A DNA stretch of 64,000 bases, from positions 1 through 64,000 of the forward strand of contig CAJKBQ010000011.1 of NCBI GenBank assembly GCA_905198155.1, in the 5' to 3' direction. The position numbers and the translations under genes are program-made. The DNA comes from an uncultured Eubacteriales bacterium. GTDB taxonomy: Bacteria; Bacillota; Clostridia; Oscillospirales; Acutalibacteraceae. This document shows, one piece after another, positions 39,149 through 52,329 of the stretch. A model generated the notes under the pieces. The model was not told the DNA's origin, made no database searches, and was given only the letters and a program-made list of their open reading frames with translations. Position 1 is the first letter of the stretch, and every line of letters begins with the position of its first letter.

Positions 39149-41293
39149 TCAGCCGCGCAGCTCCACCGTCATCCCGTCCGGCGCTTCCACCGCGGGGGCT
39201 TCGCCGTCGCGCAGATGAACGCGGAGCATTCCGAGCACCGTGGGCACTTCGACGTCGGCGCGCGCCAGCCCCATCAGCGACGGCGTCAGGCGAATCCGCC
39301 GGCAGCCCGGTTCCAGAATTTCCAGCCCGGTGAGCGCCTGCGGCAGCGCGTAGGCGGGCGTGCCGCCCCAAGCGTGGCTGTGGTCGAACCGGTACGTCGG
39401 TTCCGGCTTGCAGAAGCCCTCCGGCAGCCCTTTGGGGTTCATGCACAGCGGCATCACCCATTGGTGCAGCAGGGAAAGCGTGTACTGCCCGCACATCCCG
39501 CACCGCTGCACCGCTTCCAGCCAGAAATGCATGAAATACGGCTGCACTTCGCCGAGCGCCTCGGCGTCGGAAATGCGGTTCAGCAGCGCCCGGCACGGGC
39601 CGGGCGGCAGAATCCCGACATACGCCGCCAGAATATTGGCGTGGCGGCGGTAATACCGTTTTTCCACGTTTTGCGGCATATACTGCCCGATCAGCTCCGG
39701 CGGAGTGGGGGTGTTCAGCCCTTCAAAGAAGAGCTCCCGTTCCGGGTCGTACAGCTGCGCGACCACCGCGCTTTGGAGCGCATCGGCGTGGGTGTGCGTC
39801 TGCGCGGCCATCGCGTCCAGCCCGCAAACGGCGTAGATTTTCTCCGCCGTCCGCAGCGCGCCGTAGTAGAACATATTGAGGCACGTTTGCCCCAGCGCCT
39901 TCGGCGGATGGTGCAGCGAAATGCCGTCCGGGTTCAGCCAATCGACGAACATATAGTCCGGCGGCGTTTCAATCAGCCCGTTTTCGCCGAGATACGTCCG
40001 GAATCGCCGCAGCAGCAGCGTCAGCGCGTCGATGCAGTCGGTCAGCAGCGATGCGTCGCCGGTGCGCATATAGACGTCGTACAGCCATTCCACCCAGATC
40101 AGCGAATACGACGTGTGGAACAGGCGGCCGTCGTGGTCGCGCAGCGTCTGCGCCGTACGGCGGATGTCGAACGCGGCCAGCCGCAGATCGCCGAACGTGA
40201 ACGCCGTCATCAGCGTTTCAATATAATAGTCGCCGGTGCAGGCCAGCGGCTCGCAGTGGCGCGGGCTGTCCAAATGCAGCATCTGGCGGCACCACTGCAG
40301 CGTCTGCGCGCACGATTCGGCCACCATGTTCAGCTGCGGGTCGCTGGTGATGGTATGCGCCTGCACCGCGACGGGGAAGCACGTCCGGATCAGCGAAACC
40401 GAAAAATCGGCCGGAATGCTGCCGGCGTTCGTCGCCGTCGCCGTCATGCATCCGGCGCTGACCAGCTCGAACGAGCGGTAGCTGCCGTTGCGCTCGAACC
40501 GGCAGGTTTCGTTGACGCCGTCGTCGTCGATCGTTTCGCTGACGCGCACCGCAATCGTCAGGCTGCCGGTCGTGTAGGCGTCGATCACGACGTACCCGGC
40601 CGCAATCTGCTCCTGATCGGCCGTCAGCTGAATCGTCTCGCCGGGCGGCACCGTCACATGTTCCAGCCCTTTCACGGGCACCCGCGTCTCGCTGCACGGC
40701 GGAATCGGCGCGTCGGTGCAGTGCCAGCGGTTTTCAATCTCCTGCGCAGGGAGCGGCGGGGTGGGATCGATGGAATCGTCGTACGTCCGCGGCGCAATCC
40801 ATCCGCCGAGCAGCTGTGCGTCCCAACCGTCGCCGGTCGAAATATAATCAATGGTGCCGTCGGCAAAGGTCAGCTGCGCGCTGAGCATAAATCCGCCGTG
40901 GCCGCGCGAGTATTCGCACAAAAACTCCGGCCGCAGCCGCACTTCGCCCACAAACGCCAGCCGACCGGTCGCAATCGACGGGCAATCCGCCGGCGTCACC
41001 GTCATCCGGGTGGCATAATGCACCGCGCGCGGGCGCTCGTTGTCCAAAAAATCGCCGCCGGACGGCGTCGGCCCCACCGCGAGCATCTGCCCGTTCAGCA
41101 GTACGCGCCCAATGCAGTCGGCGCTGAACCGCAGGTCAATTTTCGTCACCGACTGACCGTACGTGTACGTTTTGCCAAACCGCGCGACGGTGTGCGGCAC
41201 GGCAATCAGCGTTTTCATAAAGCGGCTGTACGGGGACAGCTGCCGCTTGGGAAATTGCGCCTCCGGCAGCCAAATCCAGTGTTCCGTATTCAT
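39149..41293 (-). CDS. GH78-like alpha-L-rhamnosidase (cytoplasmic)
   Basis: 714 residues. N-terminal beta domains (WIWLPEAQFPKRQLSPYSRF, VGPTPSGGDFLDNERPRAVH) lead to an (alpha/alpha)6 barrel: DSPRHCEPLACTGDYYIETL holds the acid residues expected for catalysis, and WVEWLYDVYMRTGD, FVDWLN and SHAWGGTPAYALPQAL follow as in GH78. No signal peptide, so it would act on imported rhamnosides. It should release L-rhamnose, the substrate of the operon at 1-17.6 kb. The ATG follows GGGGGG; two upstream in-frame ATGs overlap the rpsI terminator. Other six-hairpin glycosidases (e.g. GH106-type) are less likely. Confidence 0.82.
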   Translation of the reverse strand: MNTEHWIWLPEAQFPKRQLSPYSRFMKTLIAVPHTVARFGKTYTYGQSVTKIDLRFSADCIGRVLLNGQMLAVGPTPSGGDFLDNERPRAVHYATRMTVTPADCPSIATGRLAFVGEVRLRPEFLCEYSRGHGGFMLSAQLTFADGTIDYISTGDGWDAQLLGGWIAPRTYDDSIDPTPPLPAQEIENRWHCTDAPIPPCSETRVPVKGLEHVTVPPGETIQLTADQEQIAAGYVVIDAYTTGSLTIAVRVSETIDDDGVNETCRFERNGSYRSFELVSAGCMTATATNAGSIPADFSVSLIRTCFPVAVQAHTITSDPQLNMVAESCAQTLQWCRQMLHLDSPRHCEPLACTGDYYIETLMTAFTFGDLRLAAFDIRRTAQTLRDHDGRLFHTSYSLIWVEWLYDVYMRTGDASLLTDCIDALTLLLRRFRTYLGENGLIETPPDYMFVDWLNPDGISLHHPPKALGQTCLNMFYYGALRTAEKIYAVCGLDAMAAQTHTHADALQSAVVAQLYDPERELFFEGLNTPTPPELIGQYMPQNVEKRYYRRHANILAAYVGILPPGPCRALLNRISDAEALGEVQPYFMHFWLEAVQRCGMCGQYTLSLLHQWVMPLCMNPKGLPEGFCKPEPTYRFDHSHAWGGTPAYALPQALTGLEILEPGCRRIRLTPSLMGLARADVEVPTVLGMLRVHLRDGEAPAVEAPDGMTVELRG

Positions 41294-41346
41294 CGTATCC
41301 CCCCAATTTCGTGATACATCTTGTCGCAGAATCGTTTTCATCCATC

Positions 41347-41380
41347 AAAAAACGGAGTTCCGTTTGAGCGAAACTCCGTT
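41347..41380 (-). terminator. Terminator of the rplM-rpsI operon
   Basis: Stem AACGGAGTT/AACTCCGTT with a 12-base loop followed by a T run on the minus strand, 27 bases after the rpsI stop. Confidence 0.88.
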
Positions 41381-41406
41381 GTAATCGGCATATATCGGGA
41401 AACAGA

Positions 41407-41808
41407 TCAGCGTTTGGAGAACTGCGGCGCGCGACGGGCGGCTTTGAGGCCGTACTTCTTGCGCTCCTTCATTCTCGGATCGCGGGTCAGGAAACCTGCT
41501 TTTTTCAGCGTGCTGCGCAGGTTTTCGCTGTCGTACTGGAGCAGCGCACGGGAGATGCCGTGACGGATGGCGCCGGCCTGGCCGGTGACGCCGCCGCCTG
41601 CCACACGGCAGACGATGTCGAACTTGTCGGCCGTTTCGGTCAGCACCAGCGGCTGACGGACGATCAGTTTCAGCGTTTCGAGGCCGAAGTAATCGTCGAT
41701 GTCGCGGTCATTGATGGTGATCTTGCCGGTACCCTGGTACACACGGACGCGCGCAACGGAGCTCTTTCTTCTGCCGGTGCCGTAGAAATAAGGTGCTTTA
41801 TCGTACAT
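41407..41808 (-). CDS. rpsI: 30S ribosomal protein S9
   Basis: 133 residues ending in the basic [16 protein letters not shown] tail that reaches the ribosomal P site. [21 protein letters not shown] is the S9 signature. It follows rplM by 20 bases, with GGAGG before the ATG, as in nearly all Firmicutes. Confidence 0.97.
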   Translation of the reverse strand: MYDKAPYFYGTGRRKSSVARVRVYQGTGKITINDRDIDDYFGLETLKLIVRQPLVLTETADKFDIVCRVAGGGVTGQAGAIRHGISRALLQYDSENLRSTLKKAGFLTRDPRMKERKKYGLKAARRAPQFSKR

Positions 41809-41828
41809 GATTCAGATCCTCCGATTGC

Positions 41829-42260
41829 TCAAATTTTTTCCCAAGCTTCGGGCTTTTGGGCCTCGTGCTTGTGGGCGTCGCCGGTGTAGATGCGCAGCCG
41901 GGTCAGCGCTTCGCGGCCGATGGTGGTGTCCGGGATCATACCCTTGACCGCCAGGCGCATCGCTTCGTCCGGATGCTCGGCCATCAGCACATCGTACCCA
42001 ACGGCACGCATATGGCCGATATAGCCGGTGTGATGGTAGGCGATTTTCTTTTCCAGCTTTTTGCCGGTGAGAACGGCTTTCGCCGCGTTGATGATGATCA
42101 CATGGTCGCCGCAGTCAACGTGCGGGGCGAACGTGACCTTGTGCTTGCCGCGCAGGAGCACAGCGGCCTGAGCCGCCACGCGGCCGAGCGGTTTACCGGC
42201 AGCGTCGATCACATACCATTTACGATCGACCTCGCCGGCTTTCGGCATATAGGTAGACAT
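41829..42260 (-). CDS. rplM: 50S ribosomal protein L13
   Basis: 143 residues. KWYVIDAAGKPLGRVAAQAA, VDCGDHVIIINAAKAVLTGK and AVKGMIPDTTIGREALTRLR are typical L13 segments. GGAGGG precedes the ATG. An ~80-base leader with hairpins separates it from the promoter. Confidence 0.97.
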   Translation of the reverse strand: MSTYMPKAGEVDRKWYVIDAAGKPLGRVAAQAAVLLRGKHKVTFAPHVDCGDHVIIINAAKAVLTGKKLEKKIAYHHTGYIGHMRAVGYDVLMAEHPDEAMRLAVKGMIPDTTIGREALTRLRIYTGDAHKHEAQKPEAWEKI

Positions 42261-42344
42261 AGCATTCCCTCCATAGTGTAAATCGCGCGGAAAATCCGCG
42301 AAAGGGCATACGGACGCACCGCGCCCTTTTGATGTTGCCCGTAT
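42261..42344 (-). promoter_or_regulatory. rplM leader RNA, possibly an L13-binding autoregulatory leader
   Basis: The transcribed leader contains GGGC/GCCC around a 15-base interior (pairing near 42305-42329) and a perfect CGCGG-ATTTT-CCGCG hairpin near 42278-42292. Firmicutes often have an L13 leader that binds the protein; structural identity here was not tested. Confidence 0.4.
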
Positions 42345-42373
42345 ATCATACCACGGTTTCTGCCCGTTGTCAA
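42345..42373 (-). promoter_or_regulatory. Promoter of the rplM-rpsI operon
   Basis: Minus strand TTGACA, 17 bases, TATGAT with an extended -10 TGG. Confidence 0.88.
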
Positions 42374-42536
42374 GTGTTTTTTTGAAATTTTTCATTTACA
42401 CTTAGGCAAGCTCCGTTTTTCACCCGTTTACGCTCGTTTGCTCGCGTTTGCTCGGGGATGGTTTCAAAAAAACTCTCGCCGCACGCGGTCAGCGGCAGAC
42501 AAACCTTTCTCCAAAAGCGTCCTATTCTTTCCGGAT

Positions 42537-43466
42537 TCAGTTCCCGGGGCCACCGAGGCTTCTCTGATATTCTTCGTCCAGTGCAACATTTCTCCCCAGC
42601 AGAGACTCATTCTGAGCCGGATCGTCGATGCGGAAGCGGCAGGTTGTGTCTTTCCCGTGGTAGTACATCCACCCGTCCACTACTCTTCTGCGTTCATTCA
42701 GGGTGGAGTAGTAGGGAACATCTTCGATTACGCCTGTTTCCCGGTCGAGACGCTTAAAGCTGCTCTCACCCTCCGCCAGACCTGAATCCTTTTTGAAAAA
42801 GAAATACTTTTCCGTAGCATATGGGCATCTGTAACGAATCTGTTTCTTATCCAACAAGGCATCCAGCTCCGCAAGTGCAGCGCGCGCCGGTTCGGTCATT
42901 GCGTCAATATCCATCCCATATCCGTCTTCCCAATTTAGGATATCCGGATCCCCGGTAATATCTGCATGGCGGTATCCATAACCCTTCTCTTCCCCGACGG
43001 TAACAGACAAGAGATTCCCGTCAACATAAATCGTGGCAAAGATCGTATCGCCCGGGTATGTATACGGCTCCGACCCATCTTTTTTGATCCGGCACAGCTT
43101 ACCGCCATGCGTGTAATATACATAATCGCCATGTACAGCAATACTGTTCAATCGGTCGGGAAATTCCTGCAAAGCCACAACCTGGTTGTCCGGTGTGATT
43201 TTGGCAAGAATATTGATTGCAGAAAAGAAAACGGTGTCGCTGTCCTTTACTGCAATATTTCCGCATTGTTCTGTCGCCGAATACCAAATCGCCATGCTTT
43301 TTTCTATGGTTGGCGGCGCAGTCTGAGGCGGTGTGGAGGATGGTGGTGCAGCAGAGGCACTTGACGAGGCAGGGGCAGACGAGGTGGGCACGGACGAGAC
43401 CGATGACACAACCCCACACGCAGTCAGTAATAAGCATATAATTCCCAAAAGAGTGAGTTTTTTCAA
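42537..43466 (-). CDS. Lipoprotein with DUF5050-like beta-propeller repeat
   Basis: 309 residues from a TTG 10 bases after AAAGGAG. The signal KKLTLLGIICLLLTACGVVS has lipobox LTAC. A Ser/Ala/Pro-rich tether of about 40 residues follows. The folded part has repeats of the type LNSIAVHGDYVYYTHGGKLC/RIKKDGSEP, typical of DUF5050 propellers. Function unknown; surface-exposed. Codon and base use are A/T-richer than in flanking genes. It lies downstream of the DUF1906 protein gene and may share its transcript. Confidence 0.75.
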   Translation of the reverse strand: MKKLTLLGIICLLLTACGVVSSVSSVPTSSAPASSSASAAPPSSTPPQTAPPTIEKSMAIWYSATEQCGNIAVKDSDTVFFSAINILAKITPDNQVVALQEFPDRLNSIAVHGDYVYYTHGGKLCRIKKDGSEPYTYPGDTIFATIYVDGNLLSVTVGEEKGYGYRHADITGDPDILNWEDGYGMDIDAMTEPARAALAELDALLDKKQIRYRCPYATEKYFFFKKDSGLAEGESSFKRLDRETGVIEDVPYYSTLNERRRVVDGWMYYHGKDTTCRFRIDDPAQNESLLGRNVALDEEYQRSLGGPGN

Positions 43467-43496
43467 GTCGCACACGCTCCTTTTCAAATTCAACGC

Positions 43497-43528
43497 GGAT
43501 GCAGAACCGCTTACACGGCTCTGCATCC
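43497..43528 (-). other. Hairpin between the DUF1906 and lipoprotein genes
   Basis: Stem GGATGCAGA-x-CCG/CGG-x-TCTGCATCC without a T tract, so not a standard terminator. It may stabilise RNA or reduce read-through between the two genes. Confidence 0.5.
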
Positions 43529-43536
43529 ACTGTTTG

Positions 43537-45726
43537 TTACCGCAGCAAGCGATTCTGCGGCAGATTTCCAAGGTCAAAACGAAGATCGATAAGGTTCGTG
43601 TATGAAAACCATCTTCGTTCGTTTTGGTCAAATTTTGCGTGCAACGCGAGCAGGTATGGACGTGTGTGTCCGCATATACTTCCTGCAATTCCAATACGGG
43701 TTCCTGCTGGAAGTTCTTCAACGGGGTCTCCCTTGCTGTTAAATGCCCACGTGGAAGCAGTCAGCGTATACTCTGTACATGGCAGGCTTCCAGCAAGCAG
43801 TGACGCTTGTGCCGGAATCAAATCCGTTTTCTGTTCATTACACTTCCAATCCATAAAGTTTTCTTTTAAATCCCATATCCGTTCATATTCTGCATCAGTA
43901 CCTTGGTAGTTTTCACCTATATATACGTATCCTTCTGCCGCTTTTCCTTCAGAATCCGTATATACAATGGGGAGACACTTTTCTCTTGGCGTTTCAGGTT
44001 CTTTATACGCAAAGAACCCGTTGTGAGGGATTACACCAATCGGATCTCCAAGCGGCAAGTCAAATCCATCCTCTTTGACAGAATAATGGTCGGCATAAAC
44101 CAGCATATTACTTCCAGAACGATTTACAGCGGCAAATCGCTGACTGCTTCCCCATGTACCGCTCACCTTGATTACCCGGTACGAAACACCTCGATCCCTG
44201 CCGGAATATCCATCCTTGTCGATTTCAATCAATCCGTCACCGCTCCCGACTTTCACCGTTGCAAACTGGTCAAAAGCCCAATCCTCCGGCATCAGATACC
44301 CCAGATTTCCGCTATATCCAGTGCTCATATTGCCAACAAAGCTGCTAACGGAGTAGCCTTTGCTTGCAACACGCGCGCAGACATTTCTCGCACCATAGAT
44401 ACCGACGCGATACTTATGTGCTGTTCCCTTGATATACTCCGACACTGCTTTGAAATACGGAATTACATTATTTGTCACCTGATAATCCATCGCATCAAAG
44501 TCTACCGCAAAGTAGATGATCGTTTGATACGGGATCCGCAAGTTTTCCGCAGCCTCCACCGCTGCCTGTGCGTCCAGAGCACCCCGTTCTTCCGTAAAAT
44601 ACGACGCCGTACGTCCAGTCGTCTGATAAATCGGAAAGAATCGCAGACCCGCGTTGAAAATGATCGTGATTTCTTCTTCCGTCAGTGCCTTGCTGACGCC
44701 TTGCCCCACATAGCCGGTCAAGTACCGCCCAATCACTTCATATCCGTTGTCTTTCAATGTCTGCGCTTTTGCCGGGGTCAGAATCGTTGCGCAATCCGCA
44801 GCTTTGGCTGTGCGTGAGGTGTTCCCGCAGCTTACCGTTGCCGCCATCCATGTGTTCAAATCACCGACGCCCGTTTCCGGAATTGCCATAAAGCGTTGGA
44901 ATTCTCGAACACTTGATTCATCCCAGGCATTTGTGTACGAACCGTCGCCGTACCCATTGACGTACAAGGCAAAACTAAACAACTGTCTGAATCGATTAAT
45001 ATTATCCGAACCATACAGCTGACCTGTGTAGTCTTTTTCTGCGTTCTGGTAGGGCAGGGTGGGGCAGCAGCGTTTGGTCGCCGGGCCAAAGTTGCCGTTG
45101 GCCGTCCCTACCGGCAGCTTTTCTTCCGCCTGAATCGCATAAATCAGCGCAACCGCAGTGTTTCGGCCATAAATACCGTCGCACGGGCGAATTCCAATGT
45201 ACGATTCGTATCGACCGTTCATCATTTGCTGGAACGACCGAACATATTCTTTTCCGCCGTACCCGGACAACAATTTGAATGCATCCATCGACAGCAAAGC
45301 AGCCATCAGATTCACCGAAACGATACCGTTCGCCGTAACGCCCGCATCAGTTTGCAGTGCCTTAATCGCATTTTCAACTCGTTCATCGAACACACACGAA
45401 AAACCGTGATCTTCGGCATAGTAGTGTCCGGGATTATACCCTTTGCACCACAACGCGCCTTGCAGAATGCCATATTTGTTGTTTGTTTCTCCGTCGTTCC
45501 GGCGAAGGGGGTTTTGCGCATACAGTCTGCGCGATGACGGGCCAAAACTGTCCGCCGTTGATTCAATTCCCAACTCAATTTGCAACGCACGCGTCAATGC
45601 GTAAATTGTTGCCCATCCTGTTTTTCCTTTGATTGCCGTGTTCTCCAAATCCAGTTTTTTGAACCGGGAATCATTTCCGTACGTTTTGTTGAGCCATCTC
45701 TGAGTTTGATAAACCATTTCATCCAT
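43537..45726 (-). CDS. Peptidoglycan-binding-like protein with DUF1906 glycoside-hydrolase-like domain
   Basis: 729 residues. Residues ~5-310 contain three or four degenerate peptidoglycan-binding-like repeats (VENAIKALQTDAGVTANGIV, REFQRFMAIPETGVGDLNTW). Residues ~325-540 are a DUF1906 (Rv2525c-like) TIM barrel: DCATILTPAKAQTLKDNGYE, VIGRYLTGYVG, IYFAVDFDAMDY, YRVGIYGARNVCARV and DWAFDQFATV. The rest may bind ligand. No signal peptide is visible, so export, if any, is nonclassical. The ATG is 9 bases after AGGAG. A/T-rich codon use compared with gyrA and rplM suggests recent acquisition. Confidence 0.82.
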   Translation of the reverse strand: MDEMVYQTQRWLNKTYGNDSRFKKLDLENTAIKGKTGWATIYALTRALQIELGIESTADSFGPSSRRLYAQNPLRRNDGETNNKYGILQGALWCKGYNPGHYYAEDHGFSCVFDERVENAIKALQTDAGVTANGIVSVNLMAALLSMDAFKLLSGYGGKEYVRSFQQMMNGRYESYIGIRPCDGIYGRNTAVALIYAIQAEEKLPVGTANGNFGPATKRCCPTLPYQNAEKDYTGQLYGSDNINRFRQLFSFALYVNGYGDGSYTNAWDESSVREFQRFMAIPETGVGDLNTWMAATVSCGNTSRTAKAADCATILTPAKAQTLKDNGYEVIGRYLTGYVGQGVSKALTEEEITIIFNAGLRFFPIYQTTGRTASYFTEERGALDAQAAVEAAENLRIPYQTIIYFAVDFDAMDYQVTNNVIPYFKAVSEYIKGTAHKYRVGIYGARNVCARVASKGYSVSSFVGNMSTGYSGNLGYLMPEDWAFDQFATVKVGSGDGLIEIDKDGYSGRDRGVSYRVIKVSGTWGSSQRFAAVNRSGSNMLVYADHYSVKEDGFDLPLGDPIGVIPHNGFFAYKEPETPREKCLPIVYTDSEGKAAEGYVYIGENYQGTDAEYERIWDLKENFMDWKCNEQKTDLIPAQASLLAGSLPCTEYTLTASTWAFNSKGDPVEELPAGTRIGIAGSICGHTRPYLLALHAKFDQNERRWFSYTNLIDLRFDLGNLPQNRLLR

Positions 45727-45892
45727 TTGCAATCACTCCTGTTCAATTTGATGATTTTCGGATGGATTCGAGTCGATATGCGCTGTATCGACTTCGTTTC
45801 CGTTCCATCTGTATTATACAACATATTTCGTCTAAAATTGTTACGAATCTGAAAACATTTCCCAAATTCACAGTATTATTTTCCCATCAAAT
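45727..45892. other. Spacer upstream of the DUF1906 gene
   Basis: A/T-rich. A TATAAT on the minus strand at 45816-45821 could be the -10 for the DUF1906 gene, but no good -35 was found. Nothing else is seen. Confidence 0.4.
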
Positions 45893-45931
45893 CAAAAAAT
45901 CACCGAAGCGGCCGCAGCCGCCCCGGCGATT
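45893..45931 (-). terminator. Probable terminator of gyrA
   Basis: Stem ATCGCCG/CGGTGAT (one G-U pair) with an internal GC-rich hairpin and six T on the minus strand, about 65 bases after the gyrA stop. Two DnaA-box-like 9-mers (45951-45959, 45975-45983) lie between stop and terminator. Confidence 0.6.
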
Positions 45932-45997
45932 CCCGAAAGCAAGCACCCGGTTTTCCACATTCTCCACCTGAAAATGTGGAAAACCAAACCTCAAAAT

Positions 45998-48499
<2,502 letters not shown>

Positions 48500-48554
48500 G
48501 GTTGGTTTCCCTTCTGTGATGGATTCGTTCGCTGTCTATATCTGCAATTGGAAA

Positions 48555-49085
48555 TCATTTTCCGGGGAAGAGGCACGCGCGCACCCGGTCGGTCTGGGCT
48601 TCGTCCAGCACGCGTTTCGGCAGGATCCGCAGGTCGCCTTCGCCGATCACGAACAAAAACGCGTCCGCCGTTTCCGCGACGTCGTGCAGCAGCTTGTACG
48701 GGTAGCGCCCGGTGATCTGCGGGGTGGTAATTTCCACGCGATCCGGGAAAAAGACCATCTGCTGGGCGGCCATCGACTGCCCCACGCGGTTGTAGGTCCG
48801 GTCGGCGCGGTGCACCGTCAAAAACGGCTGCACAATCGGGTCGTATAAGCTGAAAAACACCCCCGCCGCCAGGCACAGCCCCCAGATCAGCGCGTGATCC
48901 AGCGTATGCGCCAGCAGCGCCGCGCCCACCGCGCCGCCGACCAGCAGGACGGCGCCTGCCGCGCGGAAGCCCTGCACCCGGCGGCACTCCGCCGTGCGCC
49001 GCATCTCCGCCAGGCACAGGCTGCGGTAATCGGCCGCCGTCATCAAAAATCCGACGGACACCAATGCGTCCGGCAAAACCGTCAT
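48555..49085 (-). CDS. YcxB-like membrane protein 1
   Basis: 176 residues from the ATG after AAGGGGGG. Two hydrophobic segments (AAGAVLLVGGAVGAALLA; ALIWGLCLAAGVFFSLY) are followed by a cytoplasmic YcxB-type domain (MVFFPDRVEITTPQITGRYP, LFVIGEGDLRILPKRVLDEA). The YcxB family has no known function. It is one of three tandem paralogues between gyrB and gyrA. Confidence 0.75.
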   Translation of the reverse strand: MTVLPDALVSVGFLMTAADYRSLCLAEMRRTAECRRVQGFRAAGAVLLVGGAVGAALLAHTLDHALIWGLCLAAGVFFSLYDPIVQPFLTVHRADRTYNRVGQSMAAQQMVFFPDRVEITTPQITGRYPYKLLHDVAETADAFLFVIGEGDLRILPKRVLDEAQTDRVRACLFPGK

Positions 49086-49111
49086 GGCAGGCCCCCCTTT
49101 CTTTTGTTCCG

Positions 49112-49684
49112 TCAATCGCGCCCGGCCCGCCGGAACCGGCTGCCGAACACCTCCTGCATTTTTTCGGATATGCGCTGCGTCTCCTCCGGCGTCAGGTTTG
49201 CTTTCGGCAGCAGGATCGTCCCGCGCCCCAGGCTGCCGGCAAACACAAACCACGACGGGCTTTCCACGCAGTGCGCCGTTTCCGACCAATAACCGGAAAT
49301 CCGCTCGTACGGCGTTTCAATTTCGTACCCGTCGCGCGTGATGCGGATGGTTTCGCGGCATTGCAGCGTACGGTTGGTGCGGTAGCGCAGGCTGGCCTCG
49401 CTCAGCACCTGCTGCGGCAGCACCAGCTGCTGATACACCACGCACGCCAGGCACAGCAGCAGCTCCACCAGCCCCACGATCGCGCTTTCCCAGTGAAACT
49501 GCGCCAGCTCCGGGATTTTGACCGCCAGAAACAGCAGACCCAGCACGGCGAACAGCGCGGTGAAAAACCGGTCGTCGCGCAGCGCGCCGACGGATTTTTC
49601 CCGCACAAAGTACCCGCGCTCAAATTCCTCCTGCGTGAGCTGCTGCGTAACGCAGGCCAGTTCCATATCGTACTGCGACTGCAT
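49112..49684 (-). CDS. YcxB-like membrane protein 2
   Basis: 190 residues, same layout as its two neighbours: N-terminal acidic segment (LTQEEFERGYFVREKSVG), two membrane helices (FFTALFAVLGLLFLAV; IVGLVELLLCLACVVY) and a YcxB-type domain (RETIRITRDGYEIETPYERI, GTILLPKANLTPEETQRI). GAGGAGG precedes the ATG. Function unknown. Confidence 0.75.
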   Translation of the reverse strand: MQSQYDMELACVTQQLTQEEFERGYFVREKSVGALRDDRFFTALFAVLGLLFLAVKIPELAQFHWESAIVGLVELLLCLACVVYQQLVLPQQVLSEASLRYRTNRTLQCRETIRITRDGYEIETPYERISGYWSETAHCVESPSWFVFAGSLGRGTILLPKANLTPEETQRISEKMQEVFGSRFRRAGRD

Positions 49685-49703
49685 CGCGCCGCCTCCTCGC
49701 CGT

Positions 49704-50219
49704 TCAAACTTTGACTACGGTTGTGCTGGCCGCCAGCATCGCGCGGACGGCGTCCGGATCGTCGAACGCGTCTTTGCGCAGCACGGCGGAATGATGATTT
49801 TCTTCTTCCAGCAAAAACAGATGCTTCGTTTCGCGGAAGCACGTCGTTTCGTCCAGCGAGATCAGCCATTCGCCGCTGCCCTGCCGCAGCGCCACCCAGT
49901 CCGGCTCCACCGACGCCACAAAACATTCGGCGCGCACCAAGTCTTTGGCCATGGACTGCACGCTCAGGCGCGGCAGCACCCATACGCCGACCATCAGCAG
50001 GACGCAGATCACCATCAGCCCCAGCCGAATGTAGTCGAACCCGTTCCGGTACCAATCGACCGTACACACCGTCAGCATTCCAATCACCAGTACGGTTTCC
50101 ACAAACTGAAAAACATTGGAAAATACCGACTTTTTCATCGCCAAGATGGCTTCGATGTAGTCCTCCGCCGTGACGTGATACGGGTTGGACCGGATTACTT
50201 CATCCCATTCGTCATCCAT
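49704..50219 (-). CDS. YcxB-like membrane protein 3
   Basis: 171 residues: YHVTAEDYIEAILAMKKSVF, two membrane helices (VETVLVIGMLTVCTV; LGLMVICVLLMVGVW), then a YcxB-like domain (ISLDETTCFRETKHLFLLEE, VLRKDAF). It begins 37 bases after gyrB with GAGGTGA upstream and is probably on the gyrB transcript. The most diverged of the three. Confidence 0.72.
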   Translation of the reverse strand: MDDEWDEVIRSNPYHVTAEDYIEAILAMKKSVFSNVFQFVETVLVIGMLTVCTVDWYRNGFDYIRLGLMVICVLLMVGVWVLPRLSVQSMAKDLVRAECFVASVEPDWVALRQGSGEWLISLDETTCFRETKHLFLLEEENHHSAVLRKDAFDDPDAVRAMLAASTTVVKV

Positions 50220-50256
50220 TTTTGTTCACCTCTTTACACCGCGCAGCGCGCGGGGC

Positions 50257-52329
<2,073 letters not shown>

